A DNA stretch of 64,000 nt from Corylus avellana. Taxonomy: Eukaryota; Streptophyta; Magnoliopsida; Fagales; Betulaceae. Shown here one piece after another: positions 12,245 to 24,072 of this stretch. Below the pieces are notes generated by a model that saw only the letters and a program-made list of their open reading frames with translations, did no database searches and was not told the origin of the DNA. Both the position numbers and the translations under genes were made by a program. How positions within the stretch are numbered: position 1 is the stretch's first letter; each line of letters begins with the position of its first letter. Location: positions 7,371,021 to 7,435,020 of the forward strand of contig NC_081541.1 in NCBI RefSeq assembly GCF_901000735.1, given 5' to 3'.

Positions 12245-13116
12245 CTGAGGAGTGACTGTAATAAAGGTCCTAAAGGACCTGAAAAAAAAAAAAAATAAAA
12301 AAAAATAGGGAAATGTTTTCATAATTTCAGCTTCTTATCGTGAATTCTTTCGTGGGTGTCAATTTAAAAATAAAAAATAAAAAATAAAAAATCACCGATG
12401 TCAAAATAGCACTGAAGTTGGTGCGCTTTAATATGGAGCTGGGAAAGTGTGGTGCGCCTAATAATGAAATGTTCGAAAGCATAGCTTGCATTTCCTATGG
12501 ATTTTGCATAGTTTAGAGTACATAGAAGAGTTGGGATGGAAATCCCGTGCAATAGAACTGCTCACATAAGAGTTTGGATAAGTATTTATTGTGCATGCAT
12601 CTATAAATGTAAAGTCTCATATTAAGAAAATATAAAGAAAAATAGCTAGTAGTTAATATGCTAAGTCGATACAAGTATATTAGCTTAGGCTTTTGGTTTA
12701 AAGTAGTGTTCAAATATGTATATTAATGTATTCTTGGTAAAACTCTCAAACCATTTATTTTTTTAACAGTATTCAAGCAGTTCAATTGAGTGATAGCCTA
12801 ACCCAAACCCACTATGACATCAATAATAATAATTCCTCTATTCTCATATAATCGTTTTGATGATCTTAGGAAGAGAGTGGTTCTAAAAATTTCTTTAGCG
12901 ATAATCAAAGAAAAATGTTTATTTTTTAATGTGACAGTGAAAATCATCATTGAATTTTAGACGAATTAATCTATATATATATAATATTTGAATGATGATT
13001 TTTAGTGCGACATAAAAAAAAACAGATACTTAAAAGTACATGCATCATTTCTCTTTCTTCTTCTACCGTCCATAATTTCTTTTTGGCGTTTTACAATTTT
13101 GTTGTAGCTAATTTTC

Positions 13117-13501
13117 GGGTTAATAACTTTTTCTGTATCTGAGTTTTGAGGTTTTTTAATTTTTTCCCATAGGTTTTAAAATATGACTAATCTAGTACCT
13201 CAAATTTTAAAAAAGATCGAATCATCACCTCCAGTTTGAAAAATTATATGAGGGCGGTCGAATCACTCCCCAACCACCCCCAGTTTGACCTTAGGGGTGG
13301 CCAAGGCCGGTCTGGGGGTGGCTGAACCACCTCCTGGGGGTGGCCCCCAAGGCCGGTCTGGGGGTGGCCGAGAATTTTTTAAACTGAAGGTGGTAATTCG
13401 GTCTTTTCTAAAATCAGAGGTACTAGATTAATCATATTTTAAAACCTAGGAAGAAAAATTAAAAAACCTCAAAATTCAAATACCAAAAAAGTTATTAACC
13501 C
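13117..13501. mobile_element. 385-bp foldback element
   Basis: The ends are long inverted repeats: GGGTTAATAACTTTTTCTGT at the left, and GGGTTAATAACTTTTTTGGT as the reverse complement of the right. Complementarity continues for over 100 bp on each side (GAGTTTTGAGG, ACTAATCTAGTACCTC). The centre is GC-rich GGGGGTGGC sequence. Flanks TAATTTT (left) and TAATTTT (right) suggest a target duplication of about 7 bp, but the borders are not certain. Confidence 0.65.
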
Positions 13502-13880
13502 TTAATTTTATTCTTTTATCTATGTTCTTGTAGTTTTTGATCAACTTTCAAATACAATAGGATTAGCCGATCATATATTCCACTTTACCTTCAGTCAAAA
13601 TTGATGGTTACTTTCATGATTGTATCCATTACTTTTCGTGCCAATGACCAGACGTAAACAGTTCTACAAGGATAATCTCATGCTTGATTAATGTCTTACT
13701 TAATAATTACCTGATTATTTTTATTTATTTTTTATAATATTTATGAGCATTATATTTTTTGGTATATATGGAAGTGGACTTGAGGTCCATGTACGTCATA
13801 TAAATTATTTTAGTGAAAAACAAATTTAAACAAATTAAACTTCTGGAAGTGGACCAGAAGTGAAGTGTTTTTTTTTTTTT

Positions 13881-14279
13881 GGGAAAATACGTTTTACTCC
13901 CTGAATTATCAATTTATTTGTACTTTTAATCCCAATGTTTAAAAAGTGACACTTTACTCTCCCAAACTTTCAAATTGTTGCAATTCGACTATTCTTTAAA
14001 AATTTAAAAATTAAAGGGTGGTTGGCCCTGGGGTGGCTTCGGCCACCCCAGACCAGCCACCCCTTAATTTTTATTTATTATTATTATTATTTTTAACTTG
14101 GGATGGAGGCATTTAAAAAAAAAAAAAAAAAAAAAAAAAGGGTTAGAATGGTCGAATTACAACAATTTAGAAGTTTTTGGGGGGGAGGGGGGAGGGGGGG
14201 TAAAGTTTCACTTTTTAATTAAACATTAGGGTTAAAAGTGCAAATGGCTGAATATTTCAAGGGGTAAAGTGTATTTTTC
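13881..14279. mobile_element. Foldback element, relative of 53121-53550
   Basis: The left end GGGAAAATACGTTTTACTCC pairs imperfectly with the right end, whose reverse complement reads GAAAAATACACTTTACCCC. Inner blocks also pair, including ACTTTTAATCCCAATGTTTA with its diverged mate. The centre holds GGGGTGGCTTCGGCCACCCC, a perfect GC palindrome, plus a poly-A run. Poly-T flanks hide any target duplication. The rest of 12153-15973 is AT-rich, gene-free DNA with poly-A/T runs. Confidence 0.55.
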
Positions 14280-15973
14280 TTTTTTGTTTTTTCTTTAATT
14301 CAGTTTATTAAACTAATATTGATTCTTAGAGTATGCCATTCATATAATCTGTTAATTAATTTTATTAAAAATGCATTTAAAAACACATAAATCTCAAAAA
14401 GCCACTCATAAATCTATGTAGAGTCCTTTTTTTAAAATTCAATATGGGAAAGGGAAATATGAAAGAGTCTTATGTGGTTAATTATGAGAAAAGATAAAAC
14501 AAAGTAGGGGTCAAAGAGGCTCTCCTTTAAATAAAATAATAATGAAAAAAATCTAACAATGATCACGCTTGCCCAGATAAAGAAAAGTGATTAACGATTA
14601 GGGCCGGCCTCTCTAAGATCGGATCTCCGACTCTTTTTCAATTCCACCGATCACTTTTTCCTTGCAAAAGTTAACATCTTTTTTCTCTTTCACGCAACCT
14701 CAACACCAAAAATCCACATAATATTTTCAAACAGTCTTAATTCTCATTGGTCAATGGTCAAAGACAATTTTTTTTTTTTTTTTTTTTCTAATTGAGGCAT
14801 AAATTATAAATATTGTATTTTAATTGGGTAGGCTCATAGATTGAACAAACATAATCTGTAGGTTTGATCGGTCATGATTACCAAAGCATGAATCATTCAA
14901 AATGATTTTCAAACCATGCTTATCAATAGCTGATTATGATTGACCCACTAAGTATTGGAGCCACATTATTCTGTTCCACCATAATTTGTAAATTTTTTTA
15001 ACCTCTATTTGAAATTTTGTTTATAATTGCAGCAAATAAAAAAAATTTAAAAAAAAAAAAAAAATTGATGGGTTTATCATCATGACGTCAGCTATAAAAC
15101 CACTTATCACGGCGGCCTCTATCTTGGCTGGCGTGCCAAGATCTGCTAGGCATTCCAACATTTTTAAATTTTTTTTTTTTTTTTTTCAAATGATATGAAC
15201 TCCACATTCATTTAAGAATATATATATAATGGATCAGATCATTTGAAAAAATGAATTTAAAAAAAAAAAAGTGTTGGGATATTTAGTATTATCTGTACCA
15301 ATTATGCTGGGGTGATTATAGAAGATCTCGTTTTTATTATTTTAAGATTTTTCTTGTATTCTCTTATATTTACCTTTTGATGTAATGAAAAACTCATCTT
15401 GCCCATAAAAAGTAAAAGGTGAGTCAATATATATTTACCCTTTACTTACTCTAAACAACTCATTCCACTTTTACTACATTAATGCCAACAACGAAAAACA
15501 TAGATTTTTTTTTTTTTTTTTTTGTCTTTTCGATAGGAAGGAAACAAAAGGGGTCAAAGGGCACTTTTTCTTTTCGACAAAAGAGAAGGATAAACATAGA
15601 TGCTTGATGGAAAAGAGAAAAGAATTTTTTTTTTTTCACTTTTACTTTTGTGGTTGGATGATATTAAATCCTTATATTTATGGAAACTTGTGTGTATTGT
15701 TACATATTTCAATAAGTGATCCTAATGCAAGTAACATGTAAACAACTTGGGATGTAGGTTGTTCCATTGATAATAAATACATTCTGAGCTTTCGTTGGAT
15801 TCGTTGGATGAAATGAAGATCTTCCAGGATTTTCCCAAGTCATTCCTTTCTTGCAATGAGTAGGCACTAAGCTTGGAACCCCCGCAATATTCCACATATA
15901 TAGGCTTAATGGAACATCAGAGGAGAACGTACAAAAAAATTGAAAGGTGTTGTTCTACTAGAATCTAACAGTT

Positions 15974-17914
15974 ATGTCGAAACATTCATCATATTCTGAC
16001 GATCAAGGTCAATCATTTGGAAGATTGTTTGGTCGTGAAAGGTCTTTGCATAACATCCTTGGAGGAGGAAAAGGTAATCTTCTCCTTGTTACTTGATGCA
16101 TTTCAGGAACAATAATTAACCATTGGATCATAATTTTGGTTAATATAACCATAAGTTCTTAAACATCATCTTCAATTTGCACCCTCCTGATATTTTTCTC
16201 ACTGAATTCAATATTCCAAATCATACCCATTCCAAAATTTTGATTCACTATTTCAATAAACCGGTTCGCAATGTCCCATTGTTATAAATAGGCGCACCTT
16301 AGTATCTACGATAGCTTATACATTTTGTATTGGATTTTCATGTAAAATGACCAATCAAACCTCTAAAAAATATTTTCACCCCGTTCTCTAAATCAACCGC
16401 GTTTTGCATTAATTCATCTAGGTTTAACTACGGTGTTTACCCAAATATAGAGAAGCGTATGTTGTAGGTCATGAATAAGTTTTTAATTACTTTCTCTTTT
16501 TCTTCTTATCTTTCTTTCTTCGTTTCTTTCTCCATCTCTCCCTTTCTCTCTCCCCCTTTTATAAACAAATGAAAAGAAAATTATAAAAATATTATTTTAG
16601 TAAAATAGAGAAAGAATTTAGATTTATAAACAAATGAAAAGAAAATTAAAAAAATATTATTTTAGTAAAATAGAGAAAGAATTTAGATAAGTAGATACTG
16701 TAGATGTATGATGTTTTTGAAAAAGTGATTAGTTAAAATAGAAAAAGTAGTTTTTAATTAGTCATTTTAGATTAAAATTTAGATAAGCCATTCGGAATAT
16801 CTCTTAACTATTACCTACTTTAGTACTTAAATGTCGCATTGGTTGGCCACATGGAATGTGTGGTCCAAATTGCTATCAATTCGGACAAAGAAAGAGAGGG
16901 AGGATGCAAGGCGTCGGGCAGATGGGTTCCATAGCCCCGTTCTCATTCCCTGCCCGAATTGGCTGCAATTCGGGCAAAGAATTGCAGCAAATCCTCATAT
17001 GTTTCACTCTACATGCCATATCTATCAAAATTAATAACAATGATAATGGTAAGACCATAAGGAAGAGATCTGCTCATATTAAGTTGGGTTGATTTTGCAG
17101 TTGCTGACATACTTCTCTGGAAGAACACGAAATTATCAGCTGCAATCCTAGCTGGATTCACCACTATATGGCTTCTCTTTGAAGTTGCAGAGTACCAATT
17201 GGTGACTCTTCTTTGTCACCTACTCATCATCACAATGCTCATTATTTTCATTTGGTCTAAAGCCGCAGGATTGATCGATAGGTGATCACTAAAATGGGTT
17301 CTTAAATTTGTGTAGCATCCTCGACTAGTTTTTGCTGAAGCCTTCTTTTAAATTTTGTCATGTTTTCTCAGGAGTCCACCCAATATCCAAGAAATTAGAC
17401 TTTCAGAATCGACATGTAGACACTTGTTTACAAATGTTAATTGGTTCTTGTTCAAATTCTACGAAATTTCAAGTGGAAAAGACTTGAAACACTTCTTTCT
17501 GGTATGTAAAGCTATGTTCCCTCCACAACTCCACTGTGCTAATCTCCATAGATTAATTGACATTGTTGAGTGCTTGATATACAGGCAGTCTCTTGTCTTT
17601 GGATGTTGTCAGTTGCCGGAACTTATTTCAGCTCTTTGAACCTTTCATATATTGGTAACATCTACACCTTTCTTACATTTGTGTTGTGTCTTTCTTGTTT
17701 GATCCTAACTGCTTATGCCTTTGTTTGTCTTTGCTGCTTTGAAGCCTTTCTCTGCATACAAACACTACCTGTTTTGTATGAGCGATATGAAAAGGAGGTG
17801 GATTATCTTGCTACCAAAGGGAACCAAGACGTGAAGAAATGGTACAGGAAATTTGATTCCAATGTTCTTAACAAGATTCCAAGGGGACCAGTTAAAGAAA
17901 AGAAATTCAAATAA
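15974..17914 (+). CDS. Reticulon-like protein (RTNLB)
   Basis: Five exons, 15974-16073, 17101-17281, 17372-17501, 17585-17654 and 17745-17914, give 216 aa with closed phases. The N-terminus is short and polar (MSKHSSYSDDQG, then RLFGRERSLHNILGGGK). The reticulon domain opens with ADILLWKN. Two long hydrophobic hairpins follow: AAILAGFTTIWLLFEVAEY with LIITMLIIFIWSKAAG, and LAVSCLWMLSVAGTYF with AFLCIQTLPVLYERYE. The C-terminus is lysine-rich (PRGPVKEKKFK). Reticulons shape ER tubules by wedging these hairpins into the membrane. The length fits the short plant RTNLB class; from memory At2g01240 (RTNLB15) is the syntenic relative. A possible TATA (CATATATAGG) lies about 75 nt upstream. Intron 4 (17655-17744) is 90 nt and stop-free. 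Confidence 0.93.
16559..16688. repeat. Two tandem copies of a 65-bp unit in RTNLB intron 1
   Basis: ATAAACAAATGAAAAGAAAA starts at 16561 and again at 16626. The copies are nearly identical through AATAGAGAAAGAATTTAGAT. The rest of intron 1 (16074-17100) has no recognisable gene or element. Confidence 0.8.
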
Positions 17915-18219
17915 GTATTGAAGCTGTGGGTTTGAAAATAATTTGTGGATAGGGTGTGAAAGTTCTTATGAAAATCATTATGTCTATAAATAACTTTATG
18001 TGATGCAAGGTTAATAAAAATCTAAACTACCTGTATGTGTTCAATAATGGTTTGCTTATGCACAAGAATAATCTCCTGCAACTAAGCATCATGGCCTTAT
18101 AGCTAATGCTACTCTTCGCACCCATTTCATATCGACTAACGTGGAGTGTTTTAAGTGGCTTTCCTTTTGTTTTTTTAAGGTAGTATACCAATCTTGTTTG
18201 ACTTCATGACAGATTGAAT

Positions 18220-18364
18220 GATTAAAGGTGCCACACATGCAACAAGCTAAAAATGTAGCATTATGGAATCAACACTATAATATTCGAAAGATTTCGAGGA
18301 TTAAAGGTACCTATACATGCAACCAACTAGAAATGTAGTATTGGAGAATCAACACTATAATAGT
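18220..18364. repeat. Direct repeat, 79-bp period
   Basis: GATTAAAGGT starts at 18220 and at 18299. The two units share ACATGCAAC, AATGTAG and GAATCAACACTATAATA. It lies between the convergent RTNLB and bHLH genes; no gene is seen in 17915-18802. Confidence 0.65.
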
Positions 18365-18802
18365 ACATATTTTAGATGTTCAGAGATTGGAAACTCATAG
18401 TCATAGGCCACTGTTAAGGATTTCTTCTATTGTCCTGCTGCAAACATCAAACACAACCGCCCGCTGCTATGCAAACTATAAATGTCTCGAACAGCTGCAA
18501 CCAGCTTCATCTTTGTAGGAGGGAGCCCTTCTGATCAGTCTCTGATCTTTTTATTTACATGACTTGCTGGCAGAGTCAGTGATGAACCAGGTTGGTTACA
18601 TTTCTACAGATATTTAAACATAATCAATATATAATTAACTTAAATCAAAAGCTTAAACAGGTAAAAATGATTAATTTAATCATTTAATTAATCTTGTAAT
18701 ATTGGTGTTATAAAAGAACACAGTTTTAGCCATAATAAATGATAAACTTCAGAGTGAGCTCAGGAAGAGCATACATCAGAAGTTGTTATCACCTACTTAT
18801 GA

Positions 18803-21524
18803 TCAAGTTTTAAATGAAAGTATGACATTTGCAAAACTTAGAAAATGTAGAGGTTGAAATGAACCTGGAAATTGTTGAGAGTACTTTGGGAGTTGGACTC
18901 CCCTTGGCTTGGATGGGGTAACCAATTCCCTGGTAAACTGTGGAGGCACAGTGGATGAGTTAGTGTTTGTAGGCAATGCTTGCGAGGCAATGAGAGGCAC
19001 TTGCAATTGAGGGACTGGAAGAACTCTTGATCCAGAAATCAAATAAAATCCTGCAGCTGCTGAGTGTAATGGATGGAGATAAGGCAAGGAAGAGGGTATC
19101 ATGGGAAGGCCTGTTGAGTAAGAGGTGCTAACCATTCCCATTCCAAATCCTGGCCTTGACAGCATATCCATATATTGTGAAAAATGGGGAATTTGTGTGC
19201 TTTGGATCCCAGCTGGTGACATGTATGGAACTTGGCACAGAGCTCCTCCACCCGTAGACATCATCTAGTTTTCAGGAACACAAAAAGAAGACAGTGCAGA
19301 AGCATGGCGAAAGAAATGCCTATCAACATCACACAAACACACACAGCGAGAGAGAGAGAGTACTTGAACATGAAGCTTTAAGGCTTTAAGATATTCTATG
19401 GCTTCATCCAGCATTGAGGCACTGTCTGACTGAAATTATATAAGTGCTATTGGTTGGTTGATTATTAAAAAGATTAAAAAAAAAAAAAAAAAAAAAAAAG
19501 TACAATACTTAGAAAACAATCTCAGTGAAAGGTGAAGTTATTGAAGAACATTTTTAAGCTGAAAGTACCTCTCAAATGCAATCTATTCTATAAGATACTT
19601 CAAAGGCTAATCTGACTTATGCATGAAACAACCTGAAGATGTATGGATAAACACTTATATGGCAGTTTGATGTCATTGAATACTTATTCAGTCCTCTTAT
19701 GGGACGAAACCAATGCCCTAAGAAGGGTATAAAACTTGTAGCAAGAACACCACATTTCATCAGAACTTCTAGCCCATCAATATGGATTGTCCCCTATGTC
19801 CTCTGAACTAATTTATGAAAAAAAAATCAGCAGGAAAGTAAAATAACATTTCATTCCAGCCAGAATAAATTTTCATGTCTTAGATTGTATGATGTTTCCC
19901 CTACGATCAATCACTTAATGTAATTCATCTGATTTATTAATTTTAATTGGTGATACCATTTACCAAGGGCCCACTTGCATGGGCCTCCTTGGGTTTGACA
20001 AGGCTTGTTTACCCCTCGGTTTGGGCTGTGTCTATCGGCAGACAAGGACCAATTCTATAGAGTTAGCCCCCTCTTTCTTAAGGGGTCATCGACCGACGGC
20101 CCCAACCCGTCAAGTGCATTACAAAAAATTTGTACCTCTAACAACTACCTATTACGACAAACAATAGGACCACTCTAACAACTGCGTATAAATGAGAATA
20201 TTTGTTGGCTATTGCCCGTGTCACAATAATTACATTTGCTACAGGCTTAGACAGGACAATCTGTACTAACAGGATGCTCCCCAATAGAATGGTGGCCCGT
20301 AACCTATGTTGCTATACCCCTCCCCCATCAATAAGAGTCTAGGTAAACTTCTAAGCCCTTATCACTTTCTTACTTTATATCCACCCCCAAAAATTTCTTA
20401 CCGACTTTGGGATAAAAGTGTTCGTCGGTACATCCGGTGAGCAACGTCTATTGTTTTTTTTTTTTGTCTCACCTCAAGTCTCTTTGGCTGAACTATGGGT
20501 ACACGGGTCAATTGTACTAACATTAATAATTCCAACCCACTCTTAATTACCTCGTGTATTTTGCAGTAGTTAACTATTATAGCAAAAGCAAGGAGGCAGA
20601 GTATACAACTGTCAGACTACAAAGTACAAAAGAGCCAGCATTAATTCCTCTTTAACTATTATACTAAGTTATGCATAATCTACGGTGAAGTTGATCAATT
20701 TGAACATTCCAATTCCCAGCTATCTTTATATTTTGAATTCTTCACCATTTGCAGTTACCAAATAACATTGACTCATGTATTCTGCAATCTGCACCTAATA
20801 TTTGTACCAAATCAAAACTAAATAGCATAGAGCAAGAAAAAGTAATCGATCGGGACCTTGTTACAGTTGGGTATCAGCTCCTGCAAAGCTCTCATCTTCC
20901 TCTTTATCCGGTCCCTACGCCTCTGTTCCAAACAAATACAATTTAGCTGATTGTAAAAAGTCAGACAAAAGGGCAGAGAACAGGACAGGATGTATTACGT
21001 TAACACATTAAGAAAATAAAGTTTGGACTATGCTTTATCACCCTCTGAGACATATTATGTGTCGCAGCAGAACGTGTTCTTTTGGGCCGTTCATCTTGCT
21101 TTGTCTTCGTTTCTTCAATCCCCTAAAACAATATTGAGATGACAAAAAAGTACCCATGTTAGAAAATGTCATAGATATTAACGTACATGTCTACGTCAGT
21201 CCAAACATTTAATTTGTTCGTTTAATTAATTACTTGGTTTAATTTCCTTTTTCTCCCACTTGATTCCCCCTCATCCAAAACGAGTGCCTCAGTCGAAGCA
21301 TTAGACGTGGCCTGCAGTGGTAATGTTGGATGAAGCTGATGAACATCAGGCAGAACCCCAGAAATGTCTTGAAAAATCTCTGCTTCAGAGGCACCAGTGC
21401 TGAAAAAAGGAGAAGCATTAAGCCAATGATTGGCCTCAAGTACACCAGGATTAGGAAGCTCTGACAAATCTCCATCATTTACAGAGGGATTCCTAAGATC
21501 ACCCTCTGGGATTAATCGCCTCAT
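18803..21524 (-). CDS. PIF-like bHLH transcription factor with altered basic region
   Basis: Minus-strand exons: 21234-21524, 21042-21122, 20857-20922, 19364-19429 and 18803-19264, about 321 aa. The start at 21524 ([13 protein letters not shown]) is the first ATG of the first recognisable exon. The bHLH is split over three exons in the manner of PIF genes: basic region and helix 1 ([34 protein letters not shown]), then helix 2 ([20 protein letters not shown]). Two features are odd. The usual HNLSER basic motif reads HNMSQR, so the E-box-reading Glu is Gln. The N-terminus has only a degenerate phytochrome-B-binding motif (ELPNPGV). The C-terminus is Gly/Met/Pro-rich. The last exon may instead splice out at 18865; its true end is unresolved. 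The third intron (19430-20856) holds an LTR-like insert. Confidence 0.85.
19951..20510. mobile_element. Solo-LTR-like insertion in a bHLH intron
   Basis: The segment starts TGATACC and ends GGGTCA, so it has TG...CA termini. It is flanked by ATTGG and ATTGT, a 4-of-5 match for a target duplication. Its base composition is richer in GC than the surrounding intron, and it contains GTTCGTCGGTACATCCGGTG, which resembles the 3' ends of plant Gypsy LTRs. No internal retrotransposon coding region is present. Confidence 0.4.
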
Positions 21525-22583
21525 GTTAAAGCTAAAGTGGAGTAATTGGGACTGGATTGTGGGTGGTGGTGTTGGTGGGCATGCAATAAATATATGGTTT
21601 CATTGAGACGCCCTCGTCGGGAAACGGAAAAATAGCAAATTGTTCGGAAAAGACGGAGGATTTTGGCAGGTTGCCTTGAGCCTGAGGCATGTGTGGTGTA
21701 TCAGTTACTTGTGTGCGTCATGTTCATCGTAATGGGTGAGACTTGTTGAACACCTGTCGATCCACCTCGGCGTCTGTGACTCGTGTCAGTACACGAAGGC
21801 TTCAGCTAGATCAGCGACATCAGGTTGATGATGTATGCATGCGTCATGAAAGCCTTTTTTTGTTGGCTTGTATATATATATATATAATCAATCAAATTGC
21901 ATGCAGCTTGTGAATCTGTGATCATGTGGTGCAGCCCTGTGCCCTTGTCCCTAGACAATATTCCATCTTTTAGGGTAGCATCAAGTGTTTGTTTCCCAAA
22001 CACCTGCCACTTTCTCCTTGCTTAAATTCTTACTAATTAGACGTTAATCTCTTAATTAAAATATGTTTGGTACGAAGAATGACTATTTCATGATAATTTT
22101 TTTTTTTTTTTTGAAATGAAAGCAGGTGGAATTAAATAGTCTTAGATAGTTATTTTTATGCCCCAAGAGAAAATGGTAATTCTAAGTGTTAAGAGTATAG
22201 GCATACTTAAAATATCAAAGCTATTTTATTCTATATTCTTTTTTTTGTTAATAAAAACTGTTCATTTTTCTTAATGAAATAGCCGGTCCGTACCAAACTT
22301 ACCATTAATGATGAAATACATAAATTCTGTTCGGAATAACTTGTAGACAAAGCAAAATATATTATTTCAAAAATAATATCCAATTTATCAAGATATTTGA
22401 GTGACATTAATTTAGTATTTGACAACTCAATTACTGATTCGCCTTTATAAAAAATCAAAATGCATATAGAACACATGAAAAATCCTAGCCATCATGGTGT
22501 TTAGGTCCCAGCCGAAATGGCGGTGATCGCCTTATCAACTAGTGCATTCTGTGTGATTATAGATCGCTTGATTTCTTATTAAA

Positions 22584-22918
22584 GGTTTGTTTTGAGTTGC
22601 GGTTTCAACAAGTGCAATTTAAAAAATTGCATTTTTGAAACCGTTACTTTTTAAAATTGCAAAGACATTCGGTAAAACATGTTAAAATTTATTTATTTTT
22701 ATCAAATATTTGTTATGCAAAATCGTGATTTTGATTTAAATTCACATTTTTTCAAATAAGCACCCCTTAACCTGCTTATAAAAATCGCATTTTTTTCTTC
22801 TTATTTTAGATTAAGTGCTTTTTAAATTACAATATCAAACGCTTTACGTTTTACAATATCTTTTAAAAACTCAAATTATTCTTATAAAATCGTAGTTTCA
22901 AACGCAATTCAAAACTCT
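22584..22918. mobile_element. Degenerate inverted-repeat element
   Basis: GTTTGTTTTGAGTTGCGGTT at the left pairs with the right end, whose reverse complement reads AGTTTTGAATTGCGTTTGAA. The interior repeats short AATTGCATTT motifs. Target duplications are not clear. Elsewhere 21525-23862 is gene-free apart from promoters of the flanking genes. Confidence 0.4.
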
Positions 22919-23862
22919 CTAACTCTATAGATGAAACAAGGTGGAAGCTTGGTCGACTACAACATTGGCCGGCTCAACGGTTCCTAGTTTGTTGATCCAA
23001 CAGGAATGCAGGTCTGTTCGATTGGGTCCAGCTTTTCCCTTTAATCACAACCGCTCCTTCACGAGCCTCATTGATGCTGCTAGCTAGGCCCACATAACCC
23101 TACTTATCCCGTGCTTCTGAATAAGCCGACAACCTTTCTACTTTCTACTTTTATTGCTTTCCAATAAAACTATAAACCGGTTCAATAATTTCATGGCACA
23201 AAGGTCGGAAAAGAACCACCATCAGATGGACAATTCTTAAACAAATTATCTTTCCGTTGACCATTGAATCCAATATATATATATATATATAAACCAATTC
23301 TTGAAACAGGTTTTGTGTCCATTTAATGTCAAAAATGGAAAGAGCTCATACTATTACAAGTAAACTGACTAATTAAATTGCCCCCTTCATCTATCTTTTG
23401 ATTTTCAAAACTACAGAAGGGGTATTTGAAAATAGGGTTGATAAGTTTTTTTCTTTTTAAGATCCTTTTTACACATAAAAGAATAGAAATATATAATCAT
23501 TTCCATGTATGTTTTTCATCTAACTTATAGTTGACTTCAAGGAAAGAAGCAAACTGATACCAAAATGAAGCGTGACACTTTGCAATAATTCTGGATTCCT
23601 TTGTGAAAAAGAGGCTCCTCTTTCCCTCTCTCCTTACTTTTTAGTTTTTATATTTGTTTGTTTTCGTCAACAACGCTGGCTTTGAAAGGGATAAGGTTTT
23701 GGACGCCCAATACATTGTACTAACATGTATTCTACGTGGCAAAGTTTTCCCAAATATAATCACCAGTCAGCGGGTTGAATCCCCCCATCTTTTGTTTATA
23801 TTAGTCTACAAGGCCCTCTATTGCTGCTGACCATTTCTACAGAGACACAGAGAGAGAGGTTG

Positions 23863-24072
23863 ATGATGGTGAGGGAATGGAAGGAAGTGGTCGGAGGCGG
23901 CAACGGTGAAAGCTTAAGCAGTTTAGTTTTCATCTTCTGGGGTGCGTTGGTGATGCTTTCTCTTGTTACAGCTATCATCCTTGCCTGTGCAGATGGTGCA
24001 TCCAAAGACAAAACCTCAGCAGGCCACGCCGGAGCCGGTTGTGGTGCATGTGGTGGAGGCTGCGGGGGTTGA
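23863..24072 (+). CDS. Small single-pass membrane protein with Gly/Cys-rich tail
   Basis: A 69-aa ORF starting at 23863 or at the adjacent ATG 23866 (MVREWKEVVGGG). A short polar N-terminus is followed by one strong transmembrane segment (LVFIFWGALVMLSLVTAIIL, about residues 25-45). Then comes CADGASKDK and a tail of GCGACGGGCGG type. I recognise this as a conserved but uncharacterised plant family of small membrane proteins; no function is known to me. A TATA-like TTTATATTAG lies about 65 nt upstream. The frame stays open upstream to 23821 without another ATG. Confidence 0.7.
   Translation: MMVREWKEVVGGGNGESLSSLVFIFWGALVMLSLVTAIILACADGASKDKTSAGHAGAGCGACGGGCGG

Noticed and set aside
16850..16990. 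Possible TE fragment with repeated AATTCGGGCAAAG-like motifs
   Set aside because: Short inverted and direct motifs only; no termini or duplication to support an element.
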